DNA of 64,000 nucleotides. Source: JBBRGK01 sp036741355 (GTDB lineage Bacteria > Chloroflexota > Dehalococcoidia > CAUJGQ01). How positions within the stretch are numbered: the first letter of the stretch is position 1; every line of letters begins with the position of its first letter. Below, one piece after another: positions 36,042 through 44,555 of this stretch. The stretch is from NCBI GenBank assembly GCA_036741355.1, contig DAINSK010000001.1:1-64000 (forward strand). The letters run 5' to 3'. The position numbers and the translations under genes were made by a program. Under the pieces are notes generated by a model. It worked only from the letters and a program-made list of their open reading frames with translations. It made no database searches and was not told the DNA's origin.

Positions 36042-37220
36042 ATGGATTTTAAGGACACCCCGGTTGAGGCGATTTGGCGGCGGGAGGTACGCGACTTCCT
36101 GCACAAGGAGATGCCCGCCGGGCTCGGAGACGCGGACGGTGAAGGCGGCCTGTTTGGCCGCGGCCCGGCTATGCAGGAATGGCGCAAGCGCGTGGCAGCC
36201 AAGGGCTGGATAGCGCCCCATTGGCCGAAGGAATACGGCGGCGCGAACATGAGCGCTAAAGACCAGTTCATCATGAACGAAGAGTTCGCCGAGGCCGAGG
36301 CGCCCAACGTAGGCGGCTTCGGCGTGATGATGATCGGCCCCACCCTGATCAGCCACGGGAGCGAGGAACAGAAGCGTCGGTTCTTACCCAGCATCCTCAA
36401 AGGTGAGACGATTTGGTGCCAGGGCTATTCCGAGCCGGGGTCTGGATCGGACCTCGCCTCGCTTCAGACCCGCGCCGTACGCGACGGCGATGACTACATG
36501 ATCAACGGCCAGAAGATCTGGACCACCGGCGCCCAGCACGCCGACTGGATGTACATGCTCGCGCGCACCGACCCCGATGCTCCCAAGCACCGTGGCATCT
36601 CCATGTTTTTGTTTGACATGAAGAGTCCCGGGGTGAGCGTACGGCCACTCACGACGATGGCGGGCGCCCAGAGCTTCAACGAGGTCTTCTTCGACAACGT
36701 TCGTGTGCCGGCGCCGCAGCGCGTTGGCGAGGAGAACCGTGGCTGGTACGTCGGCGCAACATTGCTCGACTTCGAGCGGTCCGGCATCGGCAACGCCGTG
36801 GGTGTGCGCAAGCAACTCGAGCGTATGCTTGCCTATGTTCCCAATGAAAGTGAAAAGCTGGCCTTCAAGACGCGGTCAACATTGCGACTGGAGTTCGCGG
36901 ACCGCTGGATCGAAGCCAGCATGGCGAAGTGGCTCTCATATCGAGTGATTTCAATGCAGGCGGCGGGCCTGATTCCGAATCACGAGGCGAGCGTTACCAA
37001 GCTGTATATGTCGGAGCTGCAGCAGCGTATCGCCGCGCTGGGCATGCACATGGCCGGAATGCGGGGAATGCTCTACGACCCGAAGAGCCCCCACCGAGTC
37101 ATGGGCGGGCGTGTCGCCGTGAGTTACGTAGGCAGCGCGTCGTCGACGATCGCCGGCGGCACGAGCGAAATCCAACGCAACATCGTCGCCACCCGCGGTC
37201 TCGGCCTGCCGCGAGGTTAG
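36042..37220 (+). CDS. Acyl-CoA dehydrogenase
   Basis: A 392-residue FAD enzyme that introduces a 2,3-double bond into acyl-CoA. It has GWIAPHWPKEYGGANM, CQGYSEPGSGSDLAS (FAD/substrate), NGQKIWTTGA and the C-terminal GTSEIQRNIVATRGLGLPR. The middle of the protein lacks the usual catalytic Glu context I could assign by eye. A paralogue at 55862 shares most of these motifs. The gene follows lon by 78 bp on the same strand but has its own ribosome site (GGGAG). Confidence 0.9.
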   Translation: MDFKDTPVEAIWRREVRDFLHKEMPAGLGDADGEGGLFGRGPAMQEWRKRVAAKGWIAPHWPKEYGGANMSAKDQFIMNEEFAEAEAPNVGGFGVMMIGPTLISHGSEEQKRRFLPSILKGETIWCQGYSEPGSGSDLASLQTRAVRDGDDYMINGQKIWTTGAQHADWMYMLARTDPDAPKHRGISMFLFDMKSPGVSVRPLTTMAGAQSFNEVFFDNVRVPAPQRVGEENRGWYVGATLLDFERSGIGNAVGVRKQLERMLAYVPNESEKLAFKTRSTLRLEFADRWIEASMAKWLSYRVISMQAAGLIPNHEASVTKLYMSELQQRIAALGMHMAGMRGMLYDPKSPHRVMGGRVAVSYVGSASSTIAGGTSEIQRNIVATRGLGLPRG

Positions 37221-37270
37221 GCCGTCCCTACGAAGTCGCTCATCGATGAACCGAATGGTCGTGGGCGGGC

Positions 37271-37834
37271 ATGAGTCGCCGCGCGAGAGCCGCAGCCGCA
37301 GTATCCATGATGCTGCTCGTCGTTGTGGTGCTCGTCGTTCGGAGCCGTGCGGCGTTCGACAACAACACTGCGACAAGTCTGCCTACCTCCCAATCCGCCG
37401 GCGCCCCACTCGAGCTGCGGACAAAGACGGCCGGCTGCGCGATAGCCGGTGCCCTGCCCGACCACGCCTGTACGCCCGGTGAAGTATTCGAGGGTGTCCT
37501 AGCGGTAAAGATCTGCGCGTCCCGATATGCCTGGTCGGTCCGCGACGTCCCCGTTGCAGAGAAGGATCAGCTGTACGCCGAGTACGACATAGCCTCGCGT
37601 CAGCCGGGTCAATACGAGGTGGATCACCTGATCAGCCTGGAGCTGGGCGGTTCGAACGGTATTGCCAATCTTTGGCCGGAAGCCACCGAACCGCGGCCGG
37701 GATTTCACGAAAAAGACCGCTTCGAAAACTATTTGCACGACCAGGTGTGCCGCGGAGCAGTCTCGCTCTCGGAAGCGCAACGGCGTATCGCCGACGACTG
37801 GTTGAAGTACTGGATCGAGGCCGGTCAGCCGTGA
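37271..37834 (+). CDS. Secreted HNH-endonuclease-like protein
   Basis: A 187-residue protein with an N-terminal hydrophobic segment (MMLLVVVVLVV, residues 13-23) that is a signal peptide or anchor, a Cys-containing middle, and an HNH-type core YEVDHLISLELGGSNGIANL with WPEATEPRPGF (residues ~117-150). Similar DH..P.ELGG.N...NLWP cores occur in secreted or prophage HNH proteins. The conserved His and Asn are kept, so nuclease activity is plausible. No immunity gene is seen beside it. It lies between the acyl-CoA dehydrogenase and phyH (convergent). Confidence 0.65.
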   Translation: MSRRARAAAAVSMMLLVVVVLVVRSRAAFDNNTATSLPTSQSAGAPLELRTKTAGCAIAGALPDHACTPGEVFEGVLAVKICASRYAWSVRDVPVAEKDQLYAEYDIASRQPGQYEVDHLISLELGGSNGIANLWPEATEPRPGFHEKDRFENYLHDQVCRGAVSLSEAQRRIADDWLKYWIEAGQP

Positions 37835-37838
37835 CGGT

Positions 37839-38615
37839 TCAGTCGCCGAGATATTTCCTCGGGTGGCGTCCGTCCACGTTGCCAAGCAGCGTCCCGTAGA
37901 TGTTGTAGCCGAGCAGCTCTTGGAGCCGCTCGGGCAACTCGCGCACGATCGCTTTCGGGACGCCGAGGATGTGGTTTTCCTGCGGCCGCACCCAACCGAC
38001 GGCGTACTCAAGTATGACGCCCAGGCGGGGCCGATCTGAGTTGTTCGCCCCGCCGCCGTGGAAGACGTCGCCCAGGAAGAACATCACCGAGCCGGCGGGC
38101 ATAACGGCGCGCACGGTGAGTGTGTCCGGCCCGGGCCGTTCGTCTACCCACTTATGGCTGCCCGGGACAACATGCGTAGCGCCGTTCAACTCCGTAAAGT
38201 CGTCGAGCGCCCACATTGTGTTGACGACCAGTTCCTTGTGCGGTCGGGCGATCGGATATACGCCGTCGTCACGGTGCAGGGTTTGGGCGGTCTCGCCGGG
38301 AAGAATTTCGATGCCGACCGGTGCGCTGAGCTGACAACCCCCGAGCACCTGGTCTAGGACACCAAGCACGAGTGGGTGTGTAGCCGGGCCGTCGAAGGCG
38401 CGGGTCTTGGCAAACAACGCGTAGATACGACGGGTCGTGTAGCCCTCGAAGTTGTTTCGGCCCGTCGGAGTCCGCTCGAGCACCTCGGAAAGCTCGGTCC
38501 GTTTGGAACGAACCTCATCGGGGCTCAAGATCCTGTCGACGATCGCATATCCATCTCGGTCCAGTGCAGCGACGACCTCGCCCACTGACGTACTGGGAGT
38601 CAATACCGTGGTCAT
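37839..38615 (-). CDS. Phytanoyl-CoA dioxygenase family protein (PhyH)
   Basis: A 258-residue Fe(II)/2-oxoglutarate-dependent oxygenase. The metal triad is visible as HRD in LHRDDGVYP and the distal His in DVFHGGGANN, with the 2-oxoglutarate Arg in RPRLG. Substrates in this family range from phytanoyl-CoA to small metabolites; here the substrate is unknown. The start is ATG at 38615, with AAGGAGG 5 bases upstream; a frame reaching back to 38696 is less likely. It is divergent from an acyl-CoA dehydrogenase homologue and lies beside other acyl-CoA genes. Confidence 0.85.
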   Translation of the reverse strand: MTTVLTPSTSVGEVVAALDRDGYAIVDRILSPDEVRSKRTELSEVLERTPTGRNNFEGYTTRRIYALFAKTRAFDGPATHPLVLGVLDQVLGGCQLSAPVGIEILPGETAQTLHRDDGVYPIARPHKELVVNTMWALDDFTELNGATHVVPGSHKWVDERPGPDTLTVRAVMPAGSVMFFLGDVFHGGGANNSDRPRLGVILEYAVGWVRPQENHILGVPKAIVRELPERLQELLGYNIYGTLLGNVDGRHPRKYLGD

Positions 38616-38750
38616 TCCCTGCCTCCTTGCATGTCCCGCCATTTGCACCATTTTGCGCTCGTTGCAACCATCCTCGCGCCCATGATTATGCAACATCTCC
38701 TATACTGCACGGCACACAGTCCGCATTGACACTGCCGAGGAGGCCGGTCC

Positions 38751-39878
38751 ATGGATGGCGGTACGTTGCTCGATGACGTAGCCACGCTTACCCGGCGATT
38801 CGCCGAGCGCGAGCAGATCGACGGTGACGGGTTCCCTGCAGCCAATATCAAGGAGATGAAGCGGCTCGGCCTGTTCAGCGCCCCTTTCCAACCGGAGTTC
38901 GGTGGACGCGGGGCGAGCCTGCCGGATATGGTCCGTGCCGTCGAGCTGGTCGCGGCCGCGTCGCCGTCCACCGCGCTACTGCTGACCATGCCGCTCGGTC
39001 TGGCGGGCATCTATGCTCTGGGCCCAGAAATCGCGCCGGCCGCGCACCGCGCCGCCTGGTCGGAACAGATCGATCGCGTGGCGGCCGACTACCGAAACGG
39101 AGTCGTGTACGCCGCCGCCAACTCCGAGAAGGGAGCCGGCGGAGCGTTGAGCGCCACGAAAATGGTAGCCGAACGCGGTGAGGACGGCGTCATCCGGCTC
39201 ACAGGCGAAAAGATCCTGGGCTCGTTCGGCCGCAACGCGGATTTCTTTTTCTCCACCGCCAAAGTAGACGAGCATCAGATTCCGGGTGCGGGCATCGTCG
39301 AGTTCTTTTTCGTCGATACGCGCGCGCCGGGCGTCGAGATTTTGGCGGACTGGGATGGCTTCGGCATGCGGTCCACCGAGAGCCAGACCGTGCGGTACGA
39401 GGCAGCGCCGGCCCGTGAGCTCATGGGCTTCCCCAACTTTATCGAGGCGGTACAACCGTTGAGCTGGTGGTTTTGCCTCTTCACCGCCATTCCGCTGGGC
39501 TGCGCGGGCGCGGTCCTGAGGACGTTGGCCACCCCGGAACCTTCATCGCCGGCGCTCCGACTCCGCTTCAGCGACGCGTTGATGCGCTATGAAGCGCTGT
39601 TCGCCTACCTTCTTGAAACGGCCGTGCAATGGCGTCCGGCCGCCGGCCCTGAGTATGCGGCGCGGGTGCTCCGCACCAAGACCTACGTCACGCAGGAGGC
39701 AACAAAACTGGCGGCCGAACTGTTCGCGCTCGGCGGCGGCCGGCACTATACCCGGACCGGCAAGCTGGCTCGAACGTTGGCGGACTCGTTCGCGGGCACG
39801 GCGTTGCGCCCACCGCTGGCCTTAGCACTGGACTCCCTCGTCCAGAATTTCACGCTTGGCCCTCTGGCAATAGAATAA
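38751..39878 (+). CDS. Acyl-CoA dehydrogenase homologue (divergent)
   Basis: A 375-residue member of the acyl-CoA dehydrogenase superfamily, more like the flavin-dependent monooxygenase/desulfurase branch than the classical type: it has KRLGLFSAPFQPEFGGRGAS, NSEKGAGGALS and LTGEKILGSFGRNADF, then a helical C-terminal half with EATKLAAELFALGGGRHYTR. The catalytic Glu of classical dehydrogenases is not visible. It is the first gene of a plus-strand run with a VOC protein and CaiB-like transferase, which suggests a catabolic cluster. Confidence 0.8.
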   Translation: MDGGTLLDDVATLTRRFAEREQIDGDGFPAANIKEMKRLGLFSAPFQPEFGGRGASLPDMVRAVELVAAASPSTALLLTMPLGLAGIYALGPEIAPAAHRAAWSEQIDRVAADYRNGVVYAAANSEKGAGGALSATKMVAERGEDGVIRLTGEKILGSFGRNADFFFSTAKVDEHQIPGAGIVEFFFVDTRAPGVEILADWDGFGMRSTESQTVRYEAAPARELMGFPNFIEAVQPLSWWFCLFTAIPLGCAGAVLRTLATPEPSSPALRLRFSDALMRYEALFAYLLETAVQWRPAAGPEYAARVLRTKTYVTQEATKLAAELFALGGGRHYTRTGKLARTLADSFAGTALRPPLALALDSLVQNFTLGPLAIE

Positions 39879-39917
39879 TCCTGCATCCCTTGGCTTTCCC
39901 GAGAAAGGATAGATTCA

Positions 39918-40439
39918 GTGACTTCGACTACAGAAATTCCCAAGGACCAGAAAACAACGGGCTTCGAGGTTGAGGAGATCGATCACATTGCGATCGCGGT
40001 CCACGACCTGGACGCCGCGATTCACGCCGCGACCACGTTGCTCGGAGCAAAGCTGCTGTGGCGAAACCCACCCAAAGAGCGGGCAATAAACGACGGTGCC
40101 GTGCTGGAACTGGGCGGTATGTTAATCGTCTTCGAGCATCCGCTGACAGACCGCGGCATCTTTGCCGAGTTTCTCAAGCGGCGTGGCGAGGGCATCCATC
40201 ACGTCGGCGTCTCGGTCACGAACCTGGACCAGGCGATGAAGGACGCGGACCTTGCGGGCGCCCGTCTGCTCAACCCTTCGCTCGATAACCCGATCCGCCG
40301 CGAGGTGCTGGTGCACCCCAAGTCGGGCATTGGCGTCCTCTGGCAGATGGTCGAGTGGAACCCATCCGTGCGCGGAGACCGCCAACGGCGCCGCGACGCC
40401 TTGCGAAATGGCGAATTCGTGGTGCCCGGGCTTTCGTAA
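39918..40439 (+). CDS. VOC-family protein, methylmalonyl-CoA epimerase-like
   Basis: A 173-residue vicinal-oxygen-chelate protein. It has EEIDHIAIAVHDLDAAIHAA at the first repeat and GEGIHHVGVSVTNLDQAM at the second, the arrangement found in methylmalonyl-CoA epimerases and lactoylglutathione lyases. His in DHIAI and HHVGV are likely metal ligands. It lies 39 bp after the dehydrogenase homologue and 44 bp before the CaiB-like gene. GTG at 39918 has AAGGAT upstream. Confidence 0.83.
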   Translation: MTSTTEIPKDQKTTGFEVEEIDHIAIAVHDLDAAIHAATTLLGAKLLWRNPPKERAINDGAVLELGGMLIVFEHPLTDRGIFAEFLKRRGEGIHHVGVSVTNLDQAMKDADLAGARLLNPSLDNPIRREVLVHPKSGIGVLWQMVEWNPSVRGDRQRRRDALRNGEFVVPGLS

Positions 40440-40483
40440 GACAACTGACCGACGCACTGGGGCGCGTGAAGGGAGAACCGAGC

Positions 40484-41695
40484 ATGGCAGGGACGAAAAT
40501 GCAGGGCGTATTGGAATCGGCTCCGCGGGCGCTGCGTGGTCTGAGAGTTCTGGACATCGGACACTGGATCGCGGGTCCTTTTGGACCAACCCTATTGGGC
40601 GATTTTGGCGCCGAAGTGATCCGCGTCGACCGTCCGGGCGGGCAGGGCACGCCGATGTCGAACCCGGTTAGCTGGGCGCTCGACAGCCGTAACAAGAAAT
40701 CGATCACGCTGGCGCTTAACAAGCCCCGCGGTCAGGACGTGTTCAGAAAGCTCGTTCAGCACATCGACGTGGTGACCGAGAACTTCGTCCCGGGCACGCT
40801 CGAAAAGTGGGGCCTCGGCTACCAGGACCTTTCAGCCATCAACGAGCGCGTCATCCTGGTGCGCGTTTCGGGGTTCGGCCAAACTGGGCCATACCGGAAC
40901 CGCAAGAGCTTTGACCGCCTTGGCATCGCGATGGGCGGCCTGACGTATACCTCCGGTTATACCGACCGTCCTCCGGTGCGCCCCGGTTACATGGTCGCCG
41001 ACTACGGCACCGGGCTGACGAACGCCTTCGCAACGCTGATCGCGGTCTACGAACGCGACGTCGCCGGCAGCGGCATAGGGCAGGAAGTCGACGTTTCCCT
41101 GTTCGAAACGGTTTTCCGTCTCTCCGGCGCGCTCGTCTCCAACTACGACCGCGAGGGCACAATCCGCGAACGCAGCAACAACCTCGTGCCGGGTATCTCT
41201 CCGGGAGACCAGTGTGAGACCAGCGACGGCCATTGGGTCGTCTTCCATGCGGGCGCAGACCATCACTTCCGGTCCTTGATGCGGGTGATCGGCTACCCCG
41301 AAGTCGCGGAGGACCCGCAATATGCCATGCTCAGACAGCGCGTGCCGCATATGGACTACCTGAACGCGCTCGTAGGGCAGTGGATAGCGCAGCACCCGCT
41401 CGACGACGTGATGGAGACGTTGATCGGCGCGGGTGTAGCCGCCGCGCCGGTGTACAGCGCCAAGGACATCGTCGAGGACCCGCACTACGCCGCGCGCGAG
41501 GACATCATCACGGTCGACGACCCGGTGGTCGGCCCGATCAAGCAGCCCGCTCCCCTGCCGAAGCTCGGACGCACTCCGGGACAGGTCTATCACCCTGCCC
41601 CCGCCCTTGGCGAGCACAACCAGGAGATCTACGGTGGACTGCTCGGCCTGACCGACGCGGAACTAAAAGCGCTGACCTGCGATGGCATCATCTAA
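40484..41695 (+). CDS. CaiB/BaiF (type III) CoA transferase
   Basis: A 403-residue CoA transferase that moves CoA between carboxylic acids through an aspartyl-CoA intermediate. It has LRVLDIGHWIAGPFGPTLLGDFGAEVIRVD, SFDRLGIAMGGL, and GYMVADYGTGL; the Asp in the latter is the expected nucleophile. The C-terminus has VGPIKQPAPLPKLGRTPG. ATG at 40484 is preceded by GGGAG. It completes the run of acyl-CoA genes and probably activates the acid that the neighbouring dehydrogenases process. Confidence 0.9.
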   Translation: MAGTKMQGVLESAPRALRGLRVLDIGHWIAGPFGPTLLGDFGAEVIRVDRPGGQGTPMSNPVSWALDSRNKKSITLALNKPRGQDVFRKLVQHIDVVTENFVPGTLEKWGLGYQDLSAINERVILVRVSGFGQTGPYRNRKSFDRLGIAMGGLTYTSGYTDRPPVRPGYMVADYGTGLTNAFATLIAVYERDVAGSGIGQEVDVSLFETVFRLSGALVSNYDREGTIRERSNNLVPGISPGDQCETSDGHWVVFHAGADHHFRSLMRVIGYPEVAEDPQYAMLRQRVPHMDYLNALVGQWIAQHPLDDVMETLIGAGVAAAPVYSAKDIVEDPHYAAREDIITVDDPVVGPIKQPAPLPKLGRTPGQVYHPAPALGEHNQEIYGGLLGLTDAELKALTCDGII

Positions 41696-41869
41696 AACGG
41701 AATTGAGAAGTACACGCCGCTGCTGATGCCTCAACACCGGCTTGACGTCGCGCTTATACTAAAGGCCATCCATCCACAATTTTCGATTGACGAGTTCTCG
41801 CGATTCAACCGGTGATTCTGCCCGGTACGATGTTCTGATTCAAATAGCAGACTTGGATGGAGGTGCCCC

Positions 41870-42502
41870 GTGGTTACCGCGCAAGCAACCTGGCAACTGA
41901 CTGGCGAGTACTTCGAGAACTGCAACTGCGACGTCGTTTGTCCGTGCCTCTTCTCTCCGGGCCAGCAAATGACGGCAAAGCCGACGCGGGGCGCCTGCGA
42001 AGTGGCATTCGGCTTCCACGTCGACCGGGGGCGGTTCGGGGATACGTCGCTCGACGGCATGAACGTCGGGATGATCGGACGTACGCCAGGCCCGATGGGA
42101 GAAGGAAACTGGTCCGTTGCGCTGTACCTCGACGAACGTGCCAACGCACAGCAACAGGAAGCGCTGCAGGCGATATTCACGGGCACTGCAGGCGGCGTTA
42201 TGAGCAATCTCGCTCCCCTGATTGGAACGGTGCTGGGGGTAAAGACCGTGCCGATAACCTGGAAAAAGGAGGGCAAGCGCCGGTCACTCGAGATTCCGAA
42301 TATCATGCACCTGGCCGTGCGGGCGGCGCCGGGTCTGGGCGGAGAAGCCGAGATCCTGGTCTCCGGTGCGCATCCGTTTGCGCCCGAGGGTTTGGCAATG
42401 GCTGTCGGCGAGCAAGGCAGCACGTGGCAGGACTACGGCATGCGTTGGGATAACTCGGGGAAAAACGGTCATTACGCCGCCATCAAGTGGTCGAACTCTT
42501 AA
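41870..42502 (+). CDS. DUF1326 domain protein
   Basis: A 210-residue protein fitting DUF1326: N-terminal WQLTGEYFENCNCDVVCPC, with a Cys-rich CNCDxxCPC cluster that may bind a metal, followed by GACEVAFGFHVDRGRFGD and HPFAPEGLAMAVGEQG. Function is unknown. GTG at 41870 has GGAGG 5 bases before it. It is 34 bp before a small ABM-like gene on the same strand, which suggests cotranscription. Confidence 0.85.
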   Translation: MVTAQATWQLTGEYFENCNCDVVCPCLFSPGQQMTAKPTRGACEVAFGFHVDRGRFGDTSLDGMNVGMIGRTPGPMGEGNWSVALYLDERANAQQQEALQAIFTGTAGGVMSNLAPLIGTVLGVKTVPITWKKEGKRRSLEIPNIMHLAVRAAPGLGGEAEILVSGAHPFAPEGLAMAVGEQGSTWQDYGMRWDNSGKNGHYAAIKWSNS

Positions 42503-42536
42503 CCAGGTCGGATGCTACGCCGCGAAGGAGTCAACA

Positions 42537-42827
42537 GTGTACGGGGCCGTCGCTCGCACGCGCCTCATGTCGGGTTCGGAACAAGCGTTTACTCAGTTAT
42601 TGGCGGACTTCCGAAAGCTGAACGTTCCGGGGTTCATCGATTCGCACGTTTACCGCATGGATGCAGACAGCAACGAGTACTACATGGCGGTGCTGTTCCG
42701 CGACAAGGCGTCCTACCTTGCGAATGCACAGAGCCCTGAACAGAGTGCCCGTTATCAGCAGATGCGGGCGCTAATGACCCAGGATCCGGAATGGCACGAC
42801 GGTGAAGTTGTTTCCGGGGGCCGGTAG
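42537..42827 (+). CDS. Small antibiotic-biosynthesis monooxygenase (ABM)-like protein
   Basis: A 96-residue ferredoxin-like protein with the pattern YGAVARTRLMSGSEQAFTQLLA, VPGFIDSHVYRMDADSNEYYMAVLFRDKASYLANAQSPEQ, typical of ABM/heme-degrading-type dimers. GTG at 42537 has AAGGAG 6 bases upstream. The substrate is unknown. It probably shares a transcript with the DUF1326 gene. Confidence 0.75.
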   Translation: MYGAVARTRLMSGSEQAFTQLLADFRKLNVPGFIDSHVYRMDADSNEYYMAVLFRDKASYLANAQSPEQSARYQQMRALMTQDPEWHDGEVVSGGR

Positions 42828-42875
42828 CCCAGGGTCACCTATTTAGTCCTAGATTCCCGAAACCAGCGCCTCGGG

Positions 42876-44372
42876 TCACATACTCCCGGTGATATATGCC
42901 TGCGCCTTGTCCCAGGCGCGGACGCCGGCTATGTGCCCCATCGCCCTACCTTGCAGATCGCCATCAGGAAAGTGGATGCCGCCATAGCGGCGCGACAAAC
43001 CCGCCTGGTCGGCCGCGTCCGAAAAGGTCTTCCAGGTCAGCGTCACATCCGTGGCGGGGACGGCGCCCGGCTCGAAACGCGAGCTCCCGGCGGCCTGAGT
43101 ATATGAAGCGCCAAAGTCATCGCTGCCGGTGAAGCGTCGCAGGACTTCTGCCGCCGCCGCGCTAAAGGTGCTATGTCCAGAGACATACTCGGGAAAGGCC
43201 GGCGTGACGACGCTCGGCGACTGGAAGAGTTGCCACGTTCCGCCGTCGATCAACTGCGTCCCTTGAAATGGGCCTCCCCAGGCTCGCACTTGTTGACCCT
43301 GAAACAAGAATCGCACCGCGGTGATGGGGCGTACCGAGTCGTAGAGGCGTTTGGTATCCCAGGCAGCGATGCCCGCGTCCATCAATGCGTTCGTCATCGC
43401 GAAGAACATCTTGACGTCGGCGTCAAGGTCATTTCCGTCCCGAAGCGACACGAAGCGCGCAAACAGGCACCAATGGCCGGGCGGCAACTCCGACGAAGGA
43501 CCGTCGGCAAAGTACTCGGTGATTACCTTTTGCTCGTCGGTGAGGTTGGCGCTGTACTCCAGCATCTGTTCGGCCTGGATGCTGTATGCCTCGGACGGAT
43601 ACGTGGCCGGTCCGAAGGCCGGTCGAAGTTCCGCGCCCGAAACAAGGGCGAATGGTGTGACGAGCCCCCAGTGCGGGCCGATGTACTGCTGCACCACAAA
43701 GCCCTTTTGCGGGTCGAAAACGCTCAGCGGCTGCCAGCGGTTTGGATCTACGACCTCGTCCGGCGTGTTGACAGGTTGGTAGCCGGTGTAATCGGAATAA
43801 GGCCCAGGGTGCAGATCGCCTAACTGGTTAGAACCGTCGCCGTGACGCCAATCGATCACCGCAGCGGCGCAGACGTTGCCGACTCCGGCAGGGGTCGTTG
43901 GATCGGTGTTGGTGTCGTCCGGGCTGTACCCCTGCGCGGCCATGAGATCGGCGAACGCCGGCGTCGACGTTGGGAAGAGGTCAACCAGCGCCCGGTAGGC
44001 GGCAAAGCTGACCACAGCCTGCTTGTTGGCCGCCGTGTGCTCGGTCGTTGGTCTGCGAATGTCCGCTCCCAGGCGCGTACCAACGGCGACCGGGTCGAAT
44101 GCCGCCCACGCGTCATACATGCAGGTGTGGAGGATCGCGAGAGCGCGGGCCACCATCGGAGGTCCCGGCTTCGTGTCACGGATCGCCTGAAGTGCGGCCG
44201 CGTCCCACATCAACACGGCGTTCTCGCCGGCAGAGAACGCCGTATCTCTACCGACGACCGACGTTCGCCGTAGGCGAGGCATGCGGCGGTCCGGCATTAT
44301 CGGTAAGGCTGAAATTACTGCTATCGCCGAAGCTCCGCCGACGGCACGACGAAATAGTTCGCGGCGATTCAT
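42876..44372 (-). CDS. Vanadium-dependent haloperoxidase-like PAP2-superfamily protein, Tat-exported
   Basis: A 498-residue exported protein. The N-terminus MNRRELFRRAVGGASA carries a twin-arginine signal. The C-terminal half has the PAP2/haloperoxidase phosphate-vanadate site: SVRPITAVRF (Arg), PEYVSGHSTFSAAAAEVL (Ser-Gly-His) and RRYGGIHFPDGDLQGRAMG (Arg and His). The family includes vanadium haloperoxidases and phosphatases; which one cannot be told. ATG at 44372 is preferred, as the Tat motif begins there. It is divergent from an integral membrane protein across a region with two inverted repeats. Confidence 0.82.
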   Translation of the reverse strand: MNRRELFRRAVGGASAIAVISALPIMPDRRMPRLRRTSVVGRDTAFSAGENAVLMWDAAALQAIRDTKPGPPMVARALAILHTCMYDAWAAFDPVAVGTRLGADIRRPTTEHTAANKQAVVSFAAYRALVDLFPTSTPAFADLMAAQGYSPDDTNTDPTTPAGVGNVCAAAVIDWRHGDGSNQLGDLHPGPYSDYTGYQPVNTPDEVVDPNRWQPLSVFDPQKGFVVQQYIGPHWGLVTPFALVSGAELRPAFGPATYPSEAYSIQAEQMLEYSANLTDEQKVITEYFADGPSSELPPGHWCLFARFVSLRDGNDLDADVKMFFAMTNALMDAGIAAWDTKRLYDSVRPITAVRFLFQGQQVRAWGGPFQGTQLIDGGTWQLFQSPSVVTPAFPEYVSGHSTFSAAAAEVLRRFTGSDDFGASYTQAAGSSRFEPGAVPATDVTLTWKTFSDAADQAGLSRRYGGIHFPDGDLQGRAMGHIAGVRAWDKAQAYITGSM

Positions 44373-44483
44373 TCGCCTGTAACCGACCGCTGTCTTTGTG
44401 TGGCGAGCACTATGTCGCGGCATCATCAAAAGCGGCGAGTCCTGTACTATCTGTCAAGGTTTGGCGATATTGCCGACCTGGAC

Positions 44484-44530
44484 ATTGTAGACGTCTGCCT
44501 TCGGTCTACAATCAATCACGGACTTGATTG
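44484..44530. repeat. Two adjacent inverted repeats in a divergent promoter region
   Basis: ATTGTAGAC / GTCTACAAT (9-bp arms, 11-base loop, 44484-44512) is followed at once by CAATCA / TGATTG (6-bp arms, 6-base loop, 44513-44530). They sit between the haloperoxidase-like gene and the membrane protein, where an operator would be expected. Confidence 0.6.
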
Positions 44531-44555
44531 TACCCGGGCGTGAGGTCCAGTTTTC

